A stretch of 64,000 nucleotides of DNA from Brotaphodocola sp003480315 (GTDB lineage Bacteria > Bacillota > Clostridia > Lachnospirales > Lachnospiraceae): NCBI RefSeq assembly GCF_964246085.1, contig NZ_CAXTPD010000014.1; one strand, given 5' to 3'. Shown here in pieces: positions 58,277 to 64,000 of the stretch; the first letter of the stretch is position 1, and each line of letters begins with the position of its first letter. Under the pieces are notes generated by a model. It had not been told where the DNA came from and ran no database searches. It saw nothing but the letters and a program-made list of their open reading frames with translations. Position numbers and translations under genes: made by a program.

Positions 58277-60012
58277 ATATAAAGATCGATCATAACGAAA
58301 TCTCGGTTCCGGAGGGAACCACCATTATGGAAGCGGCAGCCCTTGCAGGAATCGATATTCCAAAGCTCTGCTACTTAAAAGACATCAATGAGATTGCGGC
58401 CTGCCGCGTCTGTCTCGTAGAGGTCACCGGCAAAGAAAAACTGGTAACCGCCTGCAACAACAAGGTACAGGAGGGACTGGAGATCCTGACCAACAGTCCG
58501 AAGGTCCGCATCGCAAGAAAACAGAATGTACAGCTGATCCTGTCCCAGCACGACTTCAAGTGCGCGACCTGCGTCCGCAGCGGCAACTGTACCCTGCAGA
58601 CACTTTCTAACGACCTGAACATCATTGATCTGCCATTTAAAGAGCGTATAGAGCGTGCACCGTGGGACAAGAGTTTTCCGCTCATCCGCGACACGGAAAA
58701 GTGCATCAAATGCATGCGCTGCATCCAGGTCTGTGACAAGGTGCAGGGACTTGGCATCTGGGACGTGACCAGCACCGGTTCCAGAACCACTGTCAATGTC
58801 AAGGGCAACCGCAGGATCACCGATGCAGACTGTGCCCTCTGCGGCCAGTGCATCACCCACTGCCCGGTCGGCGCCCTGCGCGAGCGCGATGATACGGAAA
58901 AGGTATGGGATGCCATTGCTGATAAGAAGAAAACTGTAGTCGTTCAGATTGCTCCGGCCGTTCGTTCCGCATGGGGCGAGGACATAGGAATGAAGTGTGA
59001 GGACGCTACGGTAGGAAAGATCATCGATGCATGGAAGCGCATGGGTGCAGACTATGTGTTTGACACCTCCTTCTCCGCAGACTTAACCATCATGGAAGAG
59101 GCAACCGAATTTCTGGAACGCTTCCAGAGCGGCTCCTTAAATGGCAGACCGATGTTCACCTCCTGCTGCCCGGGCTGGCTGCGCTTTGTAAAGACCCAGT
59201 TCCCGGAGATGGTGGGGCAGCTTTCCACCGCGAAATCTCCACAGCAGATGTTTGGCGCAGTCATGAAGACTTATTTCGCGCAGTCCATCGGCACCGCTCC
59301 TGAAAACATTGTTACCGTATCCGTTATGCCCTGCGTTGCAAAAAAGGCAGAGGCAAACATGGATTTCTACTATAAAGAATACGCAGGCAAGGACGTAGAC
59401 ATCGTGCTGACCACACGAGAGTTTACCAGAATGCTTCGCGAGACCCACATCCGGCCGGCAGTGCTGGCAGACCGGAAACCGGACAGCCTGATGCAGGAGT
59501 GGACCGGTGCCGGCGTTATCTTCGGCACGACCGGCGGCGTCATGGAAGCAGCGCTTCGCACCGCTTATCATGCCCTGTCCGGTAAAAATCCGGATCCGGA
59601 TTTCTTTCAAGACATCCGTACTGTTAACGAGGACTATGCACTCACAGAAGCAACCCTCGACTTTAACGGAACTACGGTACGCACCGCTATCGTCAGCGGC
59701 CTCGGCAACACCAGAAAACTCCTCGAGGCTATCCGGCGCGGCGATGCATCTTATGACTTCGTAGAAGTCATGGCCTGCCCCGGCGGCTGTGTCGGCGGTG
59801 GCGGACAGCCGATCTGTGACGGCAAAGAGCTTGCCGGAGTGCGTGGTGAAAGCCTGCATTTCTTAGACAGGAACAGTAAGATCCGCTTCTCTCATGAGAA
59901 TCAGGATGTGGCAAAGCTGTATCAGGATTTCCTTGAACATCCTCTTTCCCACAAGTCCCATATGATCTTACACACGGACCACAATGCCTGGTCCATGCAC
60001 GAAGAACCATAA
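58270..60012 (+). CDS. [FeFe] hydrogenase, multi-cluster catalytic subunit
   Basis: 580 residues. A [2Fe-2S] ferredoxin domain is at 1-75 (CYLKDINEIAACRVC), then a His-Cys3 cluster HDFKCATCVRSGNC, two [4Fe-4S] motifs (CIKCMRCIQVC and CALCGQCITHC), and the H-cluster domain from about 215. H-cluster signatures are complete: L1 TSCCPGW (about 297), L2 MPCVAKKAE (about 353) and L3 EVMACPGGCVGGGGQP (about 498). It makes or oxidises H2 in the cytoplasm. The upstream GltD-like partner resembles the glutamate-synthase-linked subgroup (A2 in the HydDB scheme as I recall it). Maturases HydEFG are not in the window. Confidence 0.94.
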   Translation: MVNIKIDHNEISVPEGTTIMEAAALAGIDIPKLCYLKDINEIAACRVCLVEVTGKEKLVTACNNKVQEGLEILTNSPKVRIARKQNVQLILSQHDFKCATCVRSGNCTLQTLSNDLNIIDLPFKERIERAPWDKSFPLIRDTEKCIKCMRCIQVCDKVQGLGIWDVTSTGSRTTVNVKGNRRITDADCALCGQCITHCPVGALRERDDTEKVWDAIADKKKTVVVQIAPAVRSAWGEDIGMKCEDATVGKIIDAWKRMGADYVFDTSFSADLTIMEEATEFLERFQSGSLNGRPMFTSCCPGWLRFVKTQFPEMVGQLSTAKSPQQMFGAVMKTYFAQSIGTAPENIVTVSVMPCVAKKAEANMDFYYKEYAGKDVDIVLTTREFTRMLRETHIRPAVLADRKPDSLMQEWTGAGVIFGTTGGVMEAALRTAYHALSGKNPDPDFFQDIRTVNEDYALTEATLDFNGTTVRTAIVSGLGNTRKLLEAIRRGDASYDFVEVMACPGGCVGGGGQPICDGKELAGVRGESLHFLDRNSKIRFSHENQDVAKLYQDFLEHPLSHKSHMILHTDHNAWSMHEEP

Positions 60013-60057
60013 TTCGTGCAAAAGTCACTCACTTTTTATTATCCTTCTATTTTGCCA

Positions 60058-60096
60058 AAGAAACGCCGCCCCGGTTTTGCCGTGGCGGCGTTTCTT
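60058..60096. terminator. Bidirectional terminator between hydrogenase and phosphoketolase
   Basis: AAGAAACGCCGCC (60058-60070) pairs perfectly with GGCGGCGTTTCTT (60084-60096). It serves both convergent genes. Confidence 0.9.
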
Positions 60097-60129
60097 ATAT
60101 TATATGATATTTCTATTTATTAACTGCGC

Positions 60130-62511
60130 TTATTTTTCCGGTACATGCCACTCCCAGTTGCGGATTTCCTCCATATCCTGTCCGTACTCGGCAATATACT
60201 GCTTATGCTCTACCAGCTTATCATTCATTTTCTGGATCAGGAAGGAACCACGGTTGCCTAACTGCGGCAAATGCATTACCGCGTCTTTTACCAGACTGAA
60301 GCGGTCAAGCTGGTTCTGGACACGCATGTCGAACGGTGTCGTGATGGTGCCTTCCTCCTGATAGCCGTGAACAGACATGTTGTGATTATTGCGCTCATAG
60401 GTCAACTCATGGATCAGAGTCGGATATCCGTGGAACGCGAAGATTACCGGCTTATTTGGGGTGAAGATTGCGTCATACTCGGCATCGCTTAAGCCATGCG
60501 GATGCTTGTGATCACTCTCCATCTTAAACAGGTCTACTACGTTCACTACGCGGATCTTTAATTCCGGAAGCTCATCCCGCAGGATGGTGACTGCCGCCAT
60601 GGTTTCCAGAGTCGGAGTATCACCGCAGCATGCCATAACCACATCTGGTTCCTCACCGCAGTCATTGCTTGCCCACTCCCAGATGCCAATACCCTGAGTA
60701 CAGTGTTTCACAGCCTGCTTCATGGACAGCCACTGACAGCTCGGATGTTTGGAAGCAACGATGGCATTGACATAGTTCTTACTCTTGATGCAGTGATCAA
60801 AGCAGGAAAGCAGGCAGTTGGTATCCGGCGGAAGATACATGCGGACAACATCTGCTTTCTTATTGGCGATGTGATCTAAGAAGCCCGGATCCTGATGAGT
60901 AAATCCGTTGTGATCCTGCTGCCATACGTTGGAGGTCAGGATGAAGTTTAAAGAAGCGATCGGGCGTCTCCAGGACAGCTGGTTGCAGACCTTTAACCAC
61001 TTTGCGTGCTGTGCTGCCATAGAATCCACAATACGGATGAATGCCTCATAGCTTGCGAAGAAACCATGACGGCCGGTTAACAGATAACCCTCCAGCCAGC
61101 CCTCGCACATATGCTCACTCAGCATACTGTCCATGATGCGGCCATTTCTTGCCAGCTTGTCATCGGTCGAAAGCAGCTCGCCGTTCCAGTCGCGGTTCTG
61201 CTCCTCAAATACTTTATACAGACGGTTAGACATGCTCTCATCCGGTCCGAAGATGCGGAAGTTCTTGCTGTCCTCATTGAGCTTGAAAATATCACGGATA
61301 TAGCCGCCAAGCTCGATCATATCCTGGGCCTTGGTCTTGCCCGGCTCCACCGGAATACCGTACTCGCGGAAATCCGGAAGGCGCAGATCTTTCAGGAGCA
61401 GACCTCCGTTTGCATGCGGGTTTGCCCCCAGACGGGCATTGCCCTTCGGTGCCAGCTCAGCCAGCTCCGGAATCAGGCGTCCGTTTTCATCGAACAGTTC
61501 CTCTGCGTGATAACTCTTTAACCAGTCTTCCAGAAGCTGTAAATGCTCCGGCTTTTCCATACTGATCGGGACCTGATGTGCACGGAAGGAACCCTCGATC
61601 TGCTGTCCATCTACGAATTTCGGACCTGTCCAGCCCTTTGGAGTACGCAGAATGATCATCGGCCACTTCGGACGTTCCGGATCCTGCTCGTCTCTCGCGT
61701 GTTTCTGGATGGCCTTGATCTCCTCGATGACGGTGTCCATGGTTTCTGCCATCTTCTTGTGCATGGTCATCGGATCATCACCCTCAACAAAGTACGGCTT
61801 CCAGCCACAGCCCTCGAAGAAGGACTTAATCTCGTCATGCGGAATACGGGAGAAAATAGTCGGGTTGCTGATCTTATATCCGTTTAAGTGCAGAATTGGG
61901 AGAACTGCGCCATCCGTGATCGGATTTAAAAATTTATTAGACTGCCAGGAGGTTGCCAGCGGGCCGGTCTCCGCCTCGCCGTCTCCCACAACAACCGTCG
62001 CGATCAGGTCCGGGTTATCAAATACGGCACCAAAGGCATGGGCAATGGAGTACCCCAGCTCACCGCCCTCGTTGATGGAACCAGGAGTCTCCGGTGCACA
62101 GTGGCTCGGAACACCACACGGAAACGAGAACTGCTTGAACATCTTCTTCATGCCTTCCTCGTCCTGACTGATATTCGGATATACCTCACTGTAGCTTCCG
62201 TCCAGATAGGTGTTGGCGATCAGGAAGTTGCCGCCGTGACCCGGACCAGAAAGAAGGATCATATCCAGATCATAACGCTTGATGGCACGGTTGCAGTGCA
62301 CATATACGAAGTTCTGACCCGGCACGGTTCCCCAGTGTCCTACAATCTTCTTTTTGATCTGATCCATGCTCAGCGGTTTCTTTAAGAGTGGATTGTCTAA
62401 CAGGTATAACTGACCGGCAGACAGATAATTTGCCGCACGCCAGTAGGCATTCATCTTTTCCAGCATTTCCTCACATAAAGGCTGCTTTTCCAGACAGGTG
62501 TTGTTCTCCAT
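60130..62511 (-). CDS. xfp: Xylulose-5-phosphate/fructose-6-phosphate phosphoketolase
   Basis: A 793-residue thiamine-diphosphate enzyme that splits xylulose-5-P or fructose-6-P with phosphate to acetyl-phosphate and an aldose phosphate. Family blocks are YLSAGQLYLLDNPLL, GHWGTVPGQNFVYVHCNRAI, GPGHGGNFLIANTYLDGSYSE, GDGEAETGPLATSWQSNKF and HQDPGFLDHIANKK. The length is typical. Acetyl-phosphate gives ATP through acetate kinase, so this is a pentose (and nucleoside-ribose) catabolic step. A LysR gene is divergent, with two palindromes between. Confidence 0.95.
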   Translation of the reverse strand: MENNTCLEKQPLCEEMLEKMNAYWRAANYLSAGQLYLLDNPLLKKPLSMDQIKKKIVGHWGTVPGQNFVYVHCNRAIKRYDLDMILLSGPGHGGNFLIANTYLDGSYSEVYPNISQDEEGMKKMFKQFSFPCGVPSHCAPETPGSINEGGELGYSIAHAFGAVFDNPDLIATVVVGDGEAETGPLATSWQSNKFLNPITDGAVLPILHLNGYKISNPTIFSRIPHDEIKSFFEGCGWKPYFVEGDDPMTMHKKMAETMDTVIEEIKAIQKHARDEQDPERPKWPMIILRTPKGWTGPKFVDGQQIEGSFRAHQVPISMEKPEHLQLLEDWLKSYHAEELFDENGRLIPELAELAPKGNARLGANPHANGGLLLKDLRLPDFREYGIPVEPGKTKAQDMIELGGYIRDIFKLNEDSKNFRIFGPDESMSNRLYKVFEEQNRDWNGELLSTDDKLARNGRIMDSMLSEHMCEGWLEGYLLTGRHGFFASYEAFIRIVDSMAAQHAKWLKVCNQLSWRRPIASLNFILTSNVWQQDHNGFTHQDPGFLDHIANKKADVVRMYLPPDTNCLLSCFDHCIKSKNYVNAIVASKHPSCQWLSMKQAVKHCTQGIGIWEWASNDCGEEPDVVMACCGDTPTLETMAAVTILRDELPELKIRVVNVVDLFKMESDHKHPHGLSDAEYDAIFTPNKPVIFAFHGYPTLIHELTYERNNHNMSVHGYQEEGTITTPFDMRVQNQLDRFSLVKDAVMHLPQLGNRGSFLIQKMNDKLVEHKQYIAEYGQDMEEIRNWEWHVPEK

Positions 62512-62579
62512 AACATTACCTCTTTCTTTTAGCTTGTCTCATTCCATTGCAGTGGTTTGTTATTTTTCTAACGCTTACG

Positions 62580-62601
62580 ATTGTATTTTCGCACATACAA
62601 T
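62580..62601. promoter_or_regulatory. Palindrome 1 in the xfp-LysR spacer
   Basis: ATTGTAT-N8-ATACAAT is a perfect 7-8-7 inverted repeat, about 70 bp before the xfp start. It contains the T-N11-A style spacing common at LysR sites. Confidence 0.55.
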
Positions 62602-62628
62602 GCAATCTGTAAAATGCCGTTTCCGCAT

Positions 62629-62657
62629 TGTATTCATATCAATCTGATATGGATACA
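62629..62657. promoter_or_regulatory. Palindrome 2 in the xfp-LysR spacer
   Basis: A 13-3-13 inverted repeat (TGTATTCATATCA / TGATATGGATACA, 12 of 13) with the perfect core CATATCA-atc-TGATATG. It lies just upstream of the LysR gene's probable -10 (TATAAT, 62691-62696), which lacks a good -35. Confidence 0.6.
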
Positions 62658-62759
62658 GCGCAAAGCGTGGATTTTCCCGAGTTTCTGTATTATAATGGAG
62701 ATAAAGAAAGACAAGTTTCTGAGAAAAACAGATTGATAAAACAGGGAGATTACCAGCGC

Positions 62760-63644
62760 ATGACATCAAATTTTGAATACTATAAGATTTTCTATTATGT
62801 GGCAAAATATGGCAATCTGACCCGGGCCGCTGCCGCCTTAAATACCAGCCAGCCAGCCGTGACCCGCGTTATCCACAAACTGGAAGCCGACCTGGGCTGC
62901 CGCCTCTTTATCCGCAGTAAATCCGGCATGGAACTGACGGCAGAGGGAAACCGGTTCTTTGAGTATGTCTCTGCCGGCTGCCTGCAGTTTTTCCGGGCGG
63001 AAAGCCATTTAAGCGACCTGCTTAAGCTCGAAAACGGCACTATCTCCATCAGCGCCACCGAGACGGCCCTGCACTCCTGGCTCTTTGAGTCCATGGAAGC
63101 CTTCCATCAGGAATATCCGGGCGTTCATTTCCAGATTTTAAACCACAGCACTCAGGATTCCATTCAGGCGGTGCGGGATGGCAAGGTAGACTTTGCCGTG
63201 GTTTCTTCTCTTCCGCTCCACCTTTCCGGACCGCTGCGCATGAAAAAATTACATACCTACCGGGATATCCTCATCAGCGGCAGCCGTTTTTCCGAACTGA
63301 AGGACCGTCCTGTCTCGCTCCGGGAGCTGGCCGCCTACCCCTGGATCAGCCTGACCTCAGAATCCATCAGCCGTACCTTCTTAAATACCTACTTTGCGCA
63401 GTACGGTCTTACCTTCTCGCCGGATATGGAGCTGGCCACCACCGATCTGATTCTCCCGGCTGTGCGCCACAACCTCGGCATCGGATTTATCCCCGAAGCC
63501 TTCGCCCACAGCGAACTCGCCGCCGGAAACATCTTCCAGGTCCAGATTGAAGAGCAGTTCCCGGAACGCAATATCCTGCTGATCTCCGATTCGGAATATC
63601 CGCAGAGTGTAGCATCGAAGGCGTTTCAAAAATTTGCAAAATAA
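62760..63644 (+). CDS. LysR-family regulator divergent from phosphoketolase
   Basis: 294 residues with HTH at 1-60 (NFEYYKIFYYVAKYGNLTRAA, SQPAVTRVIHKLEADLG) and effector domain from about 88. ATG 62760 begins the conserved LysR N-terminus. The ribosome site is weak (AGGGAG, about 13 nt away). The longer frame from 62628 would begin within palindrome 2 and lie upstream of the -10, so it is rejected. Probable target is xfp, with autoregulation. Confidence 0.82.
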   Translation: MTSNFEYYKIFYYVAKYGNLTRAAAALNTSQPAVTRVIHKLEADLGCRLFIRSKSGMELTAEGNRFFEYVSAGCLQFFRAESHLSDLLKLENGTISISATETALHSWLFESMEAFHQEYPGVHFQILNHSTQDSIQAVRDGKVDFAVVSSLPLHLSGPLRMKKLHTYRDILISGSRFSELKDRPVSLRELAAYPWISLTSESISRTFLNTYFAQYGLTFSPDMELATTDLILPAVRHNLGIGFIPEAFAHSELAAGNIFQVQIEEQFPERNILLISDSEYPQSVASKAFQKFAK

Positions 63645-63646
63645 CA

Positions 63647-63693
63647 AAAATGCCCTGGCACATATTTCCATGCCAAGGCATTTTCTCTTTTTT
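63647..63693. terminator. Bidirectional terminator after the LysR gene
   Basis: AAAATGCCCTGGCA (63647-63660) pairs with TGCCAAGGCATTTT (63671-63684) with one mismatch. T-runs on both strands let it also end the minus-strand remnant that stops at 63695. Confidence 0.85.
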
Positions 63694-63694
63694 A

Positions 63695-63916
63695 TTAATT
63701 GCAGTTATCCTTCACAAATTGCATAATATCCGCATTCACTTCCATGATCCGAGAATCATTTTCCATTTCAGAAATGCTCATCCAGCAATACTGACCCCCA
63801 TCAATCTCAAAAGCATTCTGTTTCGCCACATCCGGGAAGCCCGCAACAGAAGCTAAATACAACTTATGGCTGTAAATCCGGCTTTTATCTGATAGTAGCG
63901 TTCTGGTTGCGTTTTT
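63695..63916 (-). pseudogene. C-terminal remnant of an unrecognised gene
   Basis: An open minus-strand frame of 73 codons ends at TAA 63697-63695, right before a terminator, but has no ATG or ribosome site at its 5' end; an in-frame TAA lies just upstream (63917-63919). The translation includes SHKLYLASVAGFPDV, NAFEIDGGQYCWMSISEME and IMQFVKDN. It reads like real protein and vaguely like the end of a Nudix-type domain, but I cannot name it. It may have been truncated by a rearrangement near 63900. Nothing recognisable is seen in 63920-64000. Confidence 0.4.
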
Positions 63917-64000
63917 TTATGGTAGAGTTAATATAGGCTGTAGCTATTATTTTTTGTAGCGAAGCCAATACAGCAGGAAGTGAATGAGACCGCTTTCCGG

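Noticed and set aside
63650..63856. Plus-strand 68-codon frame after the last LysR gene
   Set aside because: It starts in the terminator hairpin, lacks a ribosome site and lies opposite a more protein-like minus-strand frame.
1..64000. CRISPR arrays, insertion sequences, prophage, tRNA or rRNA genes
   Set aside because: The only tandem repeats are the 15-bp promoter array and the 18-bp coding repeats, with no CRISPR spacing. No transposase or integrase frames and no T-loop-like tRNA ends were recognised by eye.

Overview
The window looks like a chromosomal segment of a gut-type anaerobic Clostridia, most likely Lachnospiraceae. Grounds: dense operons with strong AGGAGG ribosome sites, low-GC spacers and rho-independent terminators; a reverse rubrerythrin; an [FeFe] hydrogenase; a phosphoketolase; BMP-family nucleoside uptake; and GHKL/LytTR and truncated KdpD signalling. 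I saw no tRNA, rRNA, CRISPR array, insertion sequence or prophage gene. Nearly all the DNA belongs to metabolic or transport operons. The taxon is inferred from gene content only.

Layout. 1-2.9 kb (minus): a DUF234-type ATPase gene with an array of 15-bp repeats over its promoter, overlapping a LacI regulator fused to a solute-binding domain that runs off the left edge. 3-8.2 kb: L-tartrate fermentation (DASS transporter, TtdA, TtdB) with a divergent LysR gene and a separately promoted AEC carrier. 8.2-14.5 kb: a YoaK membrane protein, reverse rubrerythrin, MalY/PatB lyase, then metallo-hydrolase / split ThrE exporter / dihydroorotase. 14.6-21.9 kb: a LysR regulator, a NikABCDE-type ABC importer and an aspartoacylase-like metalloenzyme; a shared 8-5-8 palindrome lies before both the regulator and nikA. 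22-23.7 kb: an ArsR-MATE pair. 23.8-27.4 kb: a sodium:solute symporter divergent from a LytTR/GHKL two-component system.

27.4-37.5 kb (minus) is a large nucleoside salvage module: ribokinase, nucleoside hydrolase, three nucleoside phosphorylases, a GntR repressor and a BMP-type ABC importer. Its main promoter contains a palindrome that exactly fills the gap between -35 and -10. 37.6-41.3 kb: a glycogen branching enzyme with a lysine/alanine repeat tail and a DUF3810 membrane metalloprotease. 41.5-46.5 kb (plus): KtrB/TrkH, KtrA/TrkA, an unlisted 57-residue membrane protein, a KdpD lacking its usual N-terminal domain, and KdpE.

47-54.6 kb (minus) is a complete F-type ATP synthase operon whose c subunit carries the Na+-binding residues. 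Then come malic enzyme (minus), a short promoter-hairpin leader, and a plus-strand pair: a NuoF-like/GltD-like flavoprotein and a multi-cluster [FeFe] hydrogenase. The window ends with phosphoketolase (minus), a divergent LysR gene flanked by two long palindromes, and a 5'-less gene remnant.

Together the genes describe a fermenter that takes up organic acids, nucleosides and peptides or metal chelates, disposes of electrons as H2, and may run on sodium bioenergetics. Five genes use non-ATG starts with strong ribosome sites (atpF, nikB and the M14 gene use TTG; maeB and atpZ use GTG).
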